This document shows, piece after piece, positions 42,847-51,526 of a stretch of 64,000 bases of DNA. Both the position numbers and the translations under genes were made by a program. The notes beneath the pieces were generated by a model. The model saw nothing but the letters and a program-made list of their open reading frames with translations. It made no database searches and had not been told where the DNA came from. Origin of the DNA: Pseudomonas persica (GTDB lineage: Bacteria; Pseudomonadota; Gammaproteobacteria; Pseudomonadales; Pseudomonadaceae); contig NZ_OLKL01000034.1 of the NCBI RefSeq assembly GCF_900291015.1, positions 33,520 through 97,519 of the forward strand, given 5' to 3'. How positions within the stretch are numbered: position 1 is the first letter of the stretch; each line of letters begins with the position of its first letter.

Positions 42847-44481
42847 ATGAAAACCCTGAGATCGATGTCTATCAGCCGCCGCCTGTGGCTGATCCTTCTG
42901 GTGGCAGTGGCCATGCTGCTGGTGCTGGGCCTGCTGATGCTACGCCAGATCCATGGTGACCTGTACCAGGCCAAAGCGGAAAAGACCCGCCACGTGGTGC
43001 AGACCGCAGCGGGGGTACTGGCCTATTACCAAGGCCTGGAAGCGGCCGGCACACTCAGCCGCGAAGCTGCCCAGCAACAGGCGCTGCAAGTGGTACGCGC
43101 CCTGCGCTACGACCATGACGACTACTTCTGGATCAATGACCTGGGGCCGAAGATGATCATGCATCCGGCCAACCCCAAGCTCGACGGCCAGGACCTGTCG
43201 GCCATCCGCGACCCCGACGGCTTTGCCGTGTTCAACGAGATGGTCGCTCTGGCCCGTCAGCAGGATGCCGGGCCGGTCAACTACCGCTGGCCCAAACCCG
43301 GTGCCAGCGAGCCGGTGGCCAAGACGTCCTATATCCAGTTGTTCAAGCCATGGGGCTGGATCATCGGCTCGGGCGTGTACGTCGACGACGTGCAGGCCGA
43401 ATTCACTCGTCAGTTGCGCGACGCCTCACTGGTCGGCCTGGCCATTGCCCTGCTGATGGCGCTGGTGGTCATGCTGATTGCCCGCAGCATCGCTCGCCCC
43501 CTGCAGGAGGCGGTGCAGGCCATGGGCAACATCGCCAGCGGCGAAAGCGACCTGACCCGGCGCCTGGACACCCATGGCCGCGACGAAATCACTTGCCTGG
43601 GTGAACACTTCAACCGCTTCAACGGCAAGCTGCAAGGTGTGGTCGGCCAATTGCAGGGGGCAGCCCATGCCCTGGCCCAATCCGCCGGGCATGTGGGTGA
43701 CAACGCCGGCGCCGCGCAACAGCGCAGTGCCCAGCAATCGCTGCAGATGGATCAGGTGGCCACAGCAGTCAACGAGGTGACCTACGCCGTGCAGGACGTG
43801 GCCAAGACCGCCGAGCAGGCGGCCGGGGAAATGCGTACCGCACAACAGCAGGTGACGCACGGCCAGGAAGCCATTCACGGCAGCCTGGCGCAGATCGACC
43901 GGCTGTCGCTGACCATCGACCAGGCCGTGCAGGTGATCCGTGACCTGGCCGGACACAGCACGCGCATCGGTGGCGTGCTGGACGTGATCCGCTCCATCGC
44001 CGAACAGACCAACCTGCTGGCGCTGAACGCAGCCATCGAGGCGGCGCGGGCCGGCGAGCAAGGCCGTGGCTTTGCCGTGGTCGCCGACGAGGTACGCCTG
44101 CTGGCCCAGCGCACGGCGCAGTCGACGGCCGAGATCCATACCATGATCGAGCACCTGCAAAGCCAGTCGGACGCTGCAGTCAGGGCCATCGACACCAGCA
44201 GCGAGGCCTCGCGCCAGACCGTCGAGCAGGCCCGTGAGGCCGGTGCCAGCCTGGATGCCATCAACCAGGCGCTGAACAACCTCACCGCGTTGAATGCCTC
44301 CATTGCCAGCGCCACCTTGCAGCAATCGCACGTGGTAGAAGAGATCAACCGCAATGTGCTGGATACTGCCGGGTTGTCCCAGCAGACCGCCGATGCAGCG
44401 CGGCAGTCCAGCGATGCCGGGGTGGCGCTGGGGCGGTTGAGCGAAGAGCTGGAGCAATTGCTACGCCAGTTCCGGGTATAG
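42847..44481 (+). CDS. mcpP: Methyl-accepting chemotaxis protein, McpP-like (544 aa)
   Basis: TM1 (about 12-33) is followed by a periplasmic single-Cache domain (about 38-188) with [20 protein letters not shown] and [17 protein letters not shown]2 (about 196-215), a HAMP domain and the cytoplasmic signalling hairpin with the invariant tip [20 protein letters not shown] come next. The length and the neighbouring uppP match McpP of P. putida, a chemoreceptor for small carboxylic acids such as acetate, pyruvate and propionate; the ligand is inferred from that similarity. No C-terminal CheR-binding pentapeptide is visible. Confidence 0.85.
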   Translation: MKTLRSMSISRRLWLILLVAVAMLLVLGLLMLRQIHGDLYQAKAEKTRHVVQTAAGVLAYYQGLEAAGTLSREAAQQQALQVVRALRYDHDDYFWINDLGPKMIMHPANPKLDGQDLSAIRDPDGFAVFNEMVALARQQDAGPVNYRWPKPGASEPVAKTSYIQLFKPWGWIIGSGVYVDDVQAEFTRQLRDASLVGLAIALLMALVVMLIARSIARPLQEAVQAMGNIASGESDLTRRLDTHGRDEITCLGEHFNRFNGKLQGVVGQLQGAAHALAQSAGHVGDNAGAAQQRSAQQSLQMDQVATAVNEVTYAVQDVAKTAEQAAGEMRTAQQQVTHGQEAIHGSLAQIDRLSLTIDQAVQVIRDLAGHSTRIGGVLDVIRSIAEQTNLLALNAAIEAARAGEQGRGFAVVADEVRLLAQRTAQSTAEIHTMIEHLQSQSDAAVRAIDTSSEASRQTVEQAREAGASLDAINQALNNLTALNASIASATLQQSHVVEEINRNVLDTAGLSQQTADAARQSSDAGVALGRLSEELEQLLRQFRV

Positions 44482-44502
44482 CCTTGAAAGGCGACGCGGT
44501 CA

Positions 44503-44591
44503 TTGTGGGAGCGGGTTTACCCGCGAAGAAGGCGACGCGGTGCATGGCACCGGCTGCGCCGGTGTTCGCGGCCAAAGCCGCTCCCACAGGG
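44503..44591. repeat. REP pair (inverted)
   Basis: TTGTGGGAGCGGGTTTACCC and the inverted GCCAAAGCCGCTCCCACAGG are joined by a GGCACCGGCTGCGCCGGTG linker, after the chemoreceptor gene. Confidence 0.85.
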
Positions 44592-44722
44592 TGCCGGGCT
44601 AACTTGTAGACTTAGTGCAAGACTCTCTCAAGCTCATATGCATACCAGGCCTGACGCTATACACCTTCGATCTCCGACCCGCTACAATCGCGCCCCTCCC
44701 CTGTAATCTCCAAGGATCGCCG

Positions 44723-45289
44723 ATGTCCGGCCTTGAACTCATCGCCGCCGTCCTCGGCGTCACCGCTGTCTGGCTCACGGTCAAGCAGAACGCCTGGTGC
44801 TGGCCGATCGGCCTGGTCATGGTGCTGATCTATGGCTGGCTGTTCTACGAGGTGAAGCTGTACTCGGGCATGCTGCTGCAACTGGCCTACGCCATCCTGC
44901 AAGTGTACGGCTGGTGGCAATGGAAGCGCCCAGGCCATGCTGAAGATGCCCGCCAGGTCTCCCGCCTGCAGCGCCCGGCATTGTTCACCGGTCTGGCCGT
45001 CGGGGTGCTGCTGAGCGCCGCCCTGGGCGCAGCCATGGCCAACTGGACCGACGCCGCCCTGCCCTGGCTGGACGCCACCCTGACCGGCTTCAGCCTGGTG
45101 GCACAACTGTGGATGGCGCAGAAGCGCCTGCAGTGCTGGCCGCTGTGGGTGGTGGTAGACATCGTCTACGTAGGCCAGTACCTGCACCAGCAGCTGTACT
45201 TCACCGCGGGCTTCTTCGCCGTGCTCACCCTGATTGCCGTGCGCGGCTGGCTGGAATGGCGCCGAGACCCGGCGCTGGTGCAGCCATGA
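44723..45289 (+). CDS. pnuC: Nicotinamide riboside transporter PnuC (188 aa)
   Basis: A seven-helix membrane protein of the PnuC/SWEET-like family. LELIAAVLGVTAVWLTVKQN and the later MAQKRLQCWPLWVVVDIVYVGQYL (split here as two helices) are typical, including the W-P-W-D pattern. It takes up nicotinamide riboside by facilitated diffusion, trapped by phosphorylation. The ATG follows AAGGATCGCCG. The stop overlaps the start of the kinase gene downstream (ATGA). Confidence 0.93.
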   Translation: MSGLELIAAVLGVTAVWLTVKQNAWCWPIGLVMVLIYGWLFYEVKLYSGMLLQLAYAILQVYGWWQWKRPGHAEDARQVSRLQRPALFTGLAVGVLLSAALGAAMANWTDAALPWLDATLTGFSLVAQLWMAQKRLQCWPLWVVVDIVYVGQYLHQQLYFTAGFFAVLTLIAVRGWLEWRRDPALVQP

Positions 45290-45855
45290 GCGCGGCGCAG
45301 ACCATGAAGGTACTGGTGCTGTGCGGCCCGGAATCCAGCGGAAAAAGCTGGCTCAGTGGGGTGATCCAGGCGCATTTCGGCGGTGTGGTGGTAGCCGAAT
45401 ACGTGCGCCACTTCATCGACCAGGAATGCCGTGACACCTGCTACGCCGATATCCCCACCATCGCCCGCGGCCAGCTGGCCTGGGAAGACCACGCCCGCGA
45501 GCAAGCGCCGCCGCTGCTGATTCTCGACACCCACCTGCTCAGCAACATGCTCTGGAGCCACGCCCTGTTCGACGACTGCCCGGCCTGGCTGGAACAGGCT
45601 TTGCTGGCGCGGCATTACCACCTGCACCTGCTGCTAAGCCCGCAAGGTGTGGACTGGGTTGCCGATGGCCAGCGCAGCCAGCCCGAACTGCGCGACCGCC
45701 AGCGCTTTTTCGACGACAGCCTGCACTGGCTGCAACAGCATGGCCAGGCATACCAGATAATTGAAGGCAATTGGCCACAACGCCAGTTGCTGGCACTGCA
45801 AACAGTGGCTAAGCTCATTGGTAGCGATGCGCCAGCCTGCGCTACCGAGTGTTAA
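45286..45855 (+). CDS. NadR-type ribosylnicotinamide kinase / AAA ATPase (189 aa)
   Basis: Walker A is GPESSGKS (14-21), the start of the ribosylnicotinamide kinase domain found at the C-terminus of NadR (NadR/Ttd14 family); AEYVRHFID and LLILDTHLLSNMLWSHALF follow. The helix-turn-helix and adenylyltransferase domains of E. coli NadR are missing. Translational overlap with pnuC indicates a salvage module: import of nicotinamide riboside and phosphorylation to NMN. Confidence 0.85.
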   Translation: MSAAQTMKVLVLCGPESSGKSWLSGVIQAHFGGVVVAEYVRHFIDQECRDTCYADIPTIARGQLAWEDHAREQAPPLLILDTHLLSNMLWSHALFDDCPAWLEQALLARHYHLHLLLSPQGVDWVADGQRSQPELRDRQRFFDDSLHWLQQHGQAYQIIEGNWPQRQLLALQTVAKLIGSDAPACATEC

Positions 45856-45883
45856 CCCACTGACACATCCCAATGGGCAAAGG

Positions 45884-45920
45884 CCCCGAAATTGCGGGGG
45901 GTTTCCCCTGCTTCGGGGGT
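45884..45920 (+). terminator. Possible terminator after the NadR-like kinase gene
   Basis: Two short stems follow each other: CCCCG/CGGGG (45884-45899) and CCCC/GGGG (45905-45919), with GTTT between them. This looks like a weak double terminator before the fap operon. Confidence 0.4.
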
Positions 45921-46084
45921 AGTGTCAAGCCGCTGAAACACCCCCGCAAGAACCCTTCCAATCAAGACCACCACTGGCTTTGCCGACAACGCTCGCGGCT
46001 GCCTGTTTCACCCCTGAGACAGAATACGCCGCAGCTTGTCAGGTACTGACCTTAAGCTGTTGATCTGAAAACGCTTCGCAAAAG

Positions 46085-46100
46085 CGGCACACCTTCTGCT
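46085..46100 (+). promoter_or_regulatory. Candidate sigma-54 promoter of the fap operon
   Basis: CGGCACACCTTCTGCT has the invariant GG (46086-46087) and GC (46098-46099) separated by exactly 10 bases, and matches TGGCAC-N5-TTGC in most positions. The predicted start of transcription would lie about 40 bases before the fapA GTG. Confidence 0.45.
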
Positions 46101-46153
46101 CTCTCCTTCGCATCGCTGAACAGGGCCAGCGCTCGAGAGAAGGAGTTACCGTC

Positions 46154-46588
46154 GTGAGGCAACCTGACAAAGGCCTTTATCACCTGTTACTGATGGGCTG
46201 TGTGCTGGGCTCGTTGAGCCTGACGGCCCAGGCCGACAACGGCATCATCGTGATAACCCGTGATGTGCAGACACGCAACGCCGTGGTCCCGCCGTTACGA
46301 CCCGACCCCAACCCCACCACCGCCAACGCCAACCCTTCCGCCCACATCCTCAAGCAAACCAGCGAACTGAGTGATGGCGATTTCGCCAGCATCAGCAGCG
46401 GTGCGGGTATCAGCACGCTGATCACCCAGCAGACCAACAACCTGGGCGGCAACCTCAACAACCAGACCCAACTGCCCAACCTGGCAGGCGGCCGCGGCAC
46501 GGGCTCGGGCAATGGCATCTCGAACATGGTCAATTCGAGTGTGCAGCGCGGCCTGGCGCCGCTGCAGATCCTGACCGGAGGCAAGTGA
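46154..46588 (+). CDS. fapA: FapA, accessory protein of the functional amyloid operon (144 aa)
   Basis: A GTG start at 46154 has AAGGAG eight bases upstream. A signal peptide (MRQPDKGLYHLLLMGCVLGS, cleaved after about TAQA) is followed by a disordered Asn/Pro-rich region and a Gly/Asn/Thr-rich C-terminal half (AGISTLITQQTNNLGGNLNN). FapA is a periplasmic chaperone-like factor that tunes how much FapB and FapC enter the fibrils. It is the first gene of fapABCDEF, with fapB starting 1 base after its stop. Confidence 0.9.
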   Translation: MRQPDKGLYHLLLMGCVLGSLSLTAQADNGIIVITRDVQTRNAVVPPLRPDPNPTTANANPSAHILKQTSELSDGDFASISSGAGISTLITQQTNNLGGNLNNQTQLPNLAGGRGTGSGNGISNMVNSSVQRGLAPLQILTGGK

Positions 46589-46589
46589 G

Positions 46590-47168
46590 ATGAAGCACAC
46601 GCTGCTGATCCTGGCCATGCTGTGCAGTACCTCGGCCTTCGCGCAATCCCCGGTTCCCGTGAGCAACAACGCCGACATCGACAGCTCGGGTAGCCGTTAC
46701 CAGGGCAACCTGTCGGTCAACCAGGCGGCCGGTGACCAACAGCAACAGGCCAACACGCGCGCCTTCGCCGTGGGGCCCGAGGCCAGCGCCACCACGCAGA
46801 TCCGCCAGCGCCTGAACACCCCCGCAGCCTCGCCGATGGATGCCCGATCGAGCATCCAGGGCAACGCTTTCAGCAATGGCAGCGGTGCCCTCGGGGTAAA
46901 CCAGAGTGCCGGTGCCGACACCCAGCAAGCCAACGCACTGCGCATCAGCCTCAGTGCCCAGCCGCAAAGCATCGACGACAGCGTCCTCATGCAACAGAAC
47001 GTGGCGCTGCTCAACAACTCCGATTCAGCTGACGCCTCACTCGGCCATCGCCAGGTCACCACCAGTGACCAGGCATTCACCGGTAGCCGCGGGGTGATCC
47101 AGTTGAATCAGAGTGCCGGGGTGGGAAACCGAATGGCCAACACCTTGAGCATACGGGTCGCGGATTGA
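46590..47168 (+). CDS. fapB: FapB, minor amyloid subunit / nucleator (192 aa)
   Basis: After the signal peptide (MKHTLLILAMLCSTSAFA) come three amyloid repeats with the Fap consensus GxLxVNQxAGxxxQQANxxxI: GNLSVNQAAGDQQQQAN (39-55), GALGVNQSAGADTQQAN (99-115) and GVIQLNQSAGVGNRMAN (168-184). Two linkers separate them. FapB is thought to nucleate FapC fibrils on the cell surface. It is a 192-aa protein, close to other Pseudomonas FapB. Confidence 0.94.
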   Translation: MKHTLLILAMLCSTSAFAQSPVPVSNNADIDSSGSRYQGNLSVNQAAGDQQQQANTRAFAVGPEASATTQIRQRLNTPAASPMDARSSIQGNAFSNGSGALGVNQSAGADTQQANALRISLSAQPQSIDDSVLMQQNVALLNNSDSADASLGHRQVTTSDQAFTGSRGVIQLNQSAGVGNRMANTLSIRVAD

Positions 47169-47217
47169 CCCATTCAGTTAAGAACAACACTTAACCTAAA
47201 AAGTACGGAGAATCACC

Positions 47218-48528
47218 ATGAAACCCTCGATGGCAATAAAGCCTCTGGTTTTCGCAATTGCTGCGATCATGGCTGTTGCTGTACAAGCTGGGCAAAACGA
47301 TCGGCGTAATGACCACCATAACGGCCACCATCACAACAATGGTCATCACACGCCTCCTCCAACCAAGATCCCTGTGTATGCAACGGCCAATGCCTGGGAC
47401 AACCAGAGCAGCACCGACAACACCATCACCAACCAAGGGACCATCAACGAAGCCGAGATGAACCAATCGGCCGTTGGCGCCAGCGGTAACGTCGGCGTCA
47501 ACGTTGCGGCCGGTAACGGCAACCAGCAGGACAACGCCGCAGCCATTGCCAACGCAGCGTCCGACTCGAGCCTGGACAACAGCTTCGTCTTCGGCACTGC
47601 CGAAGCCACCGCTGACGTCCGCCAGTACAGCAACGGCAACCGCGTCGACAACTGGTCTACCCAGTCTTCGGCGATCATGAGCGGCTCGGCCGACGGCGCT
47701 GAAGGCAACGTGGGTGTCAACATTGCTGGCGGCGACCTGAACCAGCAGAAAAACACCATGGCCATCGCCAACACCCATGCACCACTGGGTAACGCCACGG
47801 CCACGGCCTCTGCCGACCAGGACGGCCCAGGCCTGGTGGTGAACAACAGCGCCGACCGCACCTACCGGGTTGATACGCTGACCTTCACCAAATCGGCCAG
47901 CGGCAGTGCCTCTCGGGAAAGCGCGTCGAACCTGAGCATCGACAAGAGCTCGTCGTCGAGCTTCGAGAAGCGTGGCAGCAACAGCTGGGATGCCAGCGGC
48001 TCCAAGTCGGTGGATGTCAGCGGCTCGCGCAACAAGGAATCGAGCTCCAGCTACAACGCGACGCTGACCGCGACCCTGGAAGCGGCCGCCGAAGCCTCGC
48101 ACACCGTCACCCGCGACCATGGCCGTCACGACCACACTCGCAGCGAGTCTGTGGACGCTTCGCTGAGTGCATCGCTGGATGCGTCGATCGAAAAAACCCG
48201 CGACAAGTCGTCCAGTTCGTCGTTCCAGAAGTCGTTTGACTCCTCGTTCGAGGAAGCTTTCGACTCCTCGTACGAGAAGTCGGGCAGCCAGCAGAAGGAC
48301 TCGTCGAAAGACGTGGTGAAGAGCTACAGCGAAAGCAGCTCGTACGACCTGAGCAACACCGTGTCGTTCCAGGTGCTGACCCCGACCGGCTGGGCTAACC
48401 CTGTGACCAACACTGCAACCCTGAGCGGTTCGGTGAACGGTGGCAGCGGCAACCTGGGCGTGAACGTGGCAGCCGGTGTGGGCAACCAGCAGAGCAACTC
48501 GCTGGCCATCTCCAACACCTCGTTCTGA
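47218..48528 (+). CDS. fapC: FapC, major functional amyloid subunit (436 aa)
   Basis: A signal peptide (to about residue 24) is followed by a His/Asn-rich segment (33-44) and three amyloid repeats containing GNVGVNVAAGNGNQQDN (90-106), GNVGVNIAGGDLNQQKN (163-179) and GNLGVNVAAGVGNQQSN (411-427). The linker between repeats 1 and 2 is short. That between repeats 2 and 3 is about 195 residues, extremely Ser-rich with periodic Phe/Tyr/Trp (SSSSFQKSFDSSFEEAFDSS). Exported FapC forms the bulk of biofilm amyloid fibrils. No C-terminal CxxC is present, unlike in some homologues. Confidence 0.95.
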   Translation: MKPSMAIKPLVFAIAAIMAVAVQAGQNDRRNDHHNGHHHNNGHHTPPPTKIPVYATANAWDNQSSTDNTITNQGTINEAEMNQSAVGASGNVGVNVAAGNGNQQDNAAAIANAASDSSLDNSFVFGTAEATADVRQYSNGNRVDNWSTQSSAIMSGSADGAEGNVGVNIAGGDLNQQKNTMAIANTHAPLGNATATASADQDGPGLVVNNSADRTYRVDTLTFTKSASGSASRESASNLSIDKSSSSSFEKRGSNSWDASGSKSVDVSGSRNKESSSSYNATLTATLEAAAEASHTVTRDHGRHDHTRSESVDASLSASLDASIEKTRDKSSSSSFQKSFDSSFEEAFDSSYEKSGSQQKDSSKDVVKSYSESSSYDLSNTVSFQVLTPTGWANPVTNTATLSGSVNGGSGNLGVNVAAGVGNQQSNSLAISNTSF

Positions 48529-48540
48529 TCGCTGTGCTTG

Positions 48541-48565
48541 AGGCCCCCTTCGGGGGGCCTTTCTT
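48541..48565 (+). terminator. Hairpin between fapC and fapD (attenuator or mRNA stabiliser)
   Basis: AGGCCCCC pairs with GGGGGCCT over a tiny loop and is followed by TTCTT. It lies 12 bases after the fapC stop. As a partial terminator or 3'-end stabiliser it would favour fapABC over fapDEF expression. Confidence 0.75.
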
Positions 48566-48590
48566 CAACACAACCGGAAGGCATCCGATC

Positions 48591-49271
48591 ATGCGCATTA
48601 TTGCCTTGGCGTTTTTGCTGTGCCTGGCCAGCGTCAGCGAAGCGGCACAAATGCCGCTGTCCGTATTGCCGGGCGGTGCCGTGGTGTTCAAACCCATCCA
48701 GAGCGTACGCGAGCGCAAATTCGCCGACCTGGTGCAACAGAAGACCGACTTCAGTTGCGGCGCCGCCGCACTGGCCACCATCCTGCGCCAGGCCTACTGG
48801 CTGGATGTGGACGAACAACAGATCATCGAAGGCATGCTGGCCCACGCCGACCAGGACCTGGTGCGCACGCAAGGCTTCTCGATGCTCGACATGAAACGCT
48901 ACGTGGAAAGCCTGGGGATGCGTGCCCGCGGCTACCGGGTGGCCCCCGAGACCCTGCACAGCGTGCGCATCCCGGTCGTGGTACTGATGGACGTGCGCGG
49001 CTACAAGCACTTCGTGGTCATGCAGAAGGTCGACAAGGGCTGGGTGTACATCGGTGACCCGGTACTGGGCCACAAGCGCTACAAGGTCGACGATTTTCTC
49101 AAGGGCTGGAACGGCATCATCTTCGCCGTGATCGGCCAGGGCTACGACAAGAACAACGTCCTGCTCGACCCGCCCCTGCCGCTGACCGCCAAAGGCCGGG
49201 TGAACAACTTCACCCCGGTGCAGGACGCAGAGCTGCTGGACTTCGGTTTCATCAAAAGCGACTTCTTCTAA
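48591..49271 (+). CDS. fapD: FapD, C39-type peptidase (226 aa)
   Basis: A signal peptide (MRIIALAFLLCLASVSEA) precedes a C39 papain-like peptidase domain. The catalytic residues are Cys56 (FSCGAAAL), His140 (GYKHFVVM) and Asp156 (IGDPVLG). FapD is needed for export of Fap proteins and may process them. The ATG at 48591 was chosen because it begins the signal peptide; an earlier frame start lies inside the hairpin. Confidence 0.93.
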   Translation: MRIIALAFLLCLASVSEAAQMPLSVLPGGAVVFKPIQSVRERKFADLVQQKTDFSCGAAALATILRQAYWLDVDEQQIIEGMLAHADQDLVRTQGFSMLDMKRYVESLGMRARGYRVAPETLHSVRIPVVVLMDVRGYKHFVVMQKVDKGWVYIGDPVLGHKRYKVDDFLKGWNGIIFAVIGQGYDKNNVLLDPPLPLTAKGRVNNFTPVQDAELLDFGFIKSDFF

Positions 49272-49317
49272 CGACGCTTGCAACGACAAGGAGCACGACG
49301 CTCCGGGGAGCCCCCCA

Positions 49318-50070
49318 ATGAACAATCCATTCTGGCTTGCAGTAGTTTGCCTGGCAGCCAGCCTGCCGGCCCACGCCGAAACGTTCAAGCCCATCGAACT
49401 GAAGGACCAGGAATTGGCGAACTTGCGCGGGCGCTACGTGCTGCCGGGGCGCATCGTCAGTTTCGGCATCGTCATGACCAGCACCTGGCAGAACGCCAAT
49501 GGTGAAGTGATCGGTGCGACTTCCACCCTGCAGATCCAGCAGTCGACCATCAAGCCACAGTTCCATGTGTCGATGATCGACGAAAAAGGCAGCGGCTCGA
49601 CCGCCGGCGGCGCTGCGTCCGCCGGCAACGGTACGGTCACTGGCGGCAGCGGGCTCAACAGCACCGAAGGGGTGACCCAAGTGGTGCGCGCGGCCGGTGA
49701 CAACAACACCGCCTACAACAATGTCGACATCAACGTGACCAAGGCCAACCAGGCACCGGCCACACAACCACAGGGCCAGGTGCTGGCCGCGGGCCAGACC
49801 CTGGTCGGCGAAAACGCTGCCGGCTCGCTCAGCGTGTCGTCGACCGGTGTTGGCGTGCAACTGCACATCAATGCCAACAACAACCAGGGCAGCAGCGTAC
49901 AGCGCCTGGCCCAGGGCGGGCTGATGCAGAGCTCGACGCTGCTTGGCAATGGCAACCACGTCAACAACGTCACATCCCTCAACGTGGTCATGCGCGAGAA
50001 CGTGCCGACAGCCGCTTCGTTGAACGGCAGCCTCGACCAGCTCAAGGGCCTGCGCACATTCGGCTATTGA
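49318..50070 (+). CDS. fapE: FapE, minor extracellular amyloid component (250 aa)
   Basis: A signal peptide (MNNPFWLAVVCLAASLPAHA) is followed by LKDQELANLRGRYVLPGRIV, a sequence characteristic of FapE. A Gly/Ser/Thr/Asn-rich body with amyloid-like segments follows (VGVQLHINANNNQGSSVQR). FapE is found as a minor part of Fap fibrils and in the secreted fraction. A GGAG ribosome binding site lies just before the ATG. It is in one operon with fapD (46 bases) and fapF (39 bases). Confidence 0.92.
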   Translation: MNNPFWLAVVCLAASLPAHAETFKPIELKDQELANLRGRYVLPGRIVSFGIVMTSTWQNANGEVIGATSTLQIQQSTIKPQFHVSMIDEKGSGSTAGGAASAGNGTVTGGSGLNSTEGVTQVVRAAGDNNTAYNNVDINVTKANQAPATQPQGQVLAAGQTLVGENAAGSLSVSSTGVGVQLHINANNNQGSSVQRLAQGGLMQSSTLLGNGNHVNNVTSLNVVMRENVPTAASLNGSLDQLKGLRTFGY

Positions 50071-50109
50071 TCTCCAAGTTCAAAGGCAGTCGAAAGGGAC
50101 GGCAAATCC

Positions 50110-51390
50110 ATGCACCGATCATTTACGTTCAGCGCCATTGTCTGTTTGACCAGCCTGGCTCCGGCCACCGCCCTTTTCGCAGCTGCCGACCCGCAGGTCG
50201 AAGCACTGAAGCAACAACTGCTCGAACTCAAGCAGCGCTACGAGGCGCAGCAACAGGCGCTGATGGTGCTGGAGCAGCGCGTACGCCAGGTTGAGGAAAC
50301 CCCTGCCGCGCCGCCACCCAAACGCCTGGTCAGGTCCCCCGCCGAGGGGGTCAAGGGCGCGCAGACGGTGGCGTCAGGCGCGCCGGGCACCAGCGGCAGC
50401 TCCTATGGCCAGGCGCTGACCGCCGACGCCGAACCGGCACAGAGCGTATCCAACCTGTATGACGAGGCCAGCGGCTTCTTCGGCGGCGGCAAGTTCAGCT
50501 TCGAAACCGGCATCACCTATACCCACTACGATACCCGGGCACTGGTGCTCAACGGCTTCCTGGCGCTGGACTCGATCTTCCTCGGCAGCATCAACCTCGA
50601 CCGGATCAAGGCAGACAACTGGACCCTGGACATGACCGGCCGCTACAACGTGGCGCAGCGCTGGCAGTTCGACATCAACGTACCGGTGGTGTACCGCCAG
50701 TCCACCTATTCCTCCGGCGGCGCGGGCGGTGCCGGGCCGAGCACTTCCGACGAAACCGTCACCCGCGACCCGGAAATCGGCGACATCAACGTCGGCGTGG
50801 CCTACAAGTTCCTCGACGAGTCGCAGACCTGGCCAGACGCCGTTGCCACCCTGCGCATCAAGGCGCCCACCGGCAAGGACCCGTATGGCATCAAGCTGCG
50901 CGAAGTGCCCGGCAACGACAACCTGTCGGTGCCGGAAAGCCTGCCGACCGGCAACGGCGTCTGGTCGATCACGCCGGGCATCTCGTTGGTCAAGACCTTC
51001 GACCCGGCCGTGCTGTTCGCCAGCCTGTCCTACACCTACAACATGGAAGACTCGTTCAGCGACATCAGCCCGCAGGCCAACAGCAAGGTGCCGGGTGACG
51101 TGAAGCTGGGCGACTCCTGGCAGATCGGCGGCGGTATCGCCTTTGCCCTGAACGAGAAGATGAGCATGTCGTTTTCGGTGTCTGACCAGTTTGCCCGCAA
51201 GAGCAAGATCAAACCGGATGGCGGCGACTGGCAGTCGATCGCCAACAGCGACTACAACGCGGCCAACTTCAACATCGGCATGACCTTCGCCGCCACCGAC
51301 AACCTGACCATCGTGCCCAACCTGGCCATTGGTCTGACCGATGACGCGCCAGACTTTTCCTTCAGCCTGAAATTCCCCTACTACTTCTGA
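50110..51390 (+). CDS. fapF: FapF, outer-membrane amyloid exporter (426 aa)
   Basis: A signal peptide is followed by an N-terminal coiled coil (about 28-62, [20 protein letters not shown]) that forms a trimeric gate in the known FapF structure. A Pro-rich linker comes next, then a beta-barrel of alternating strands (about 125-426) ending in FPYYF with the terminal Phe insertion signal. FapF lets FapB, FapC and FapE cross the outer membrane. It is the last gene of the operon, closed by a terminator. Confidence 0.94.
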   Translation: MHRSFTFSAIVCLTSLAPATALFAAADPQVEALKQQLLELKQRYEAQQQALMVLEQRVRQVEETPAAPPPKRLVRSPAEGVKGAQTVASGAPGTSGSSYGQALTADAEPAQSVSNLYDEASGFFGGGKFSFETGITYTHYDTRALVLNGFLALDSIFLGSINLDRIKADNWTLDMTGRYNVAQRWQFDINVPVVYRQSTYSSGGAGGAGPSTSDETVTRDPEIGDINVGVAYKFLDESQTWPDAVATLRIKAPTGKDPYGIKLREVPGNDNLSVPESLPTGNGVWSITPGISLVKTFDPAVLFASLSYTYNMEDSFSDISPQANSKVPGDVKLGDSWQIGGGIAFALNEKMSMSFSVSDQFARKSKIKPDGGDWQSIANSDYNAANFNIGMTFAATDNLTIVPNLAIGLTDDAPDFSFSLKFPYYF

Positions 51391-51403
51391 TACTTGCCAA
51401 CGA

Positions 51404-51434
51404 CCGGGCCCGCGCGAACGGGCCCGGCTTCTGG
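51404..51434 (+). terminator. Terminator of the fap operon
   Basis: A perfect 9-bp stem CCGGGCCCG / CGGGCCCGG with a 6-base loop (CGCGAA) is followed by CTTCTGGTT. Confidence 0.8.
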
Positions 51435-51526
51435 TTATCTGCCTTGTCCCGGACCGCCTTCCCTGCCGCAGCCTGTTATGATCAAGCACAGTTGCATGAC
51501 GATTTAATGGCAAAAGGGATGTTTTT

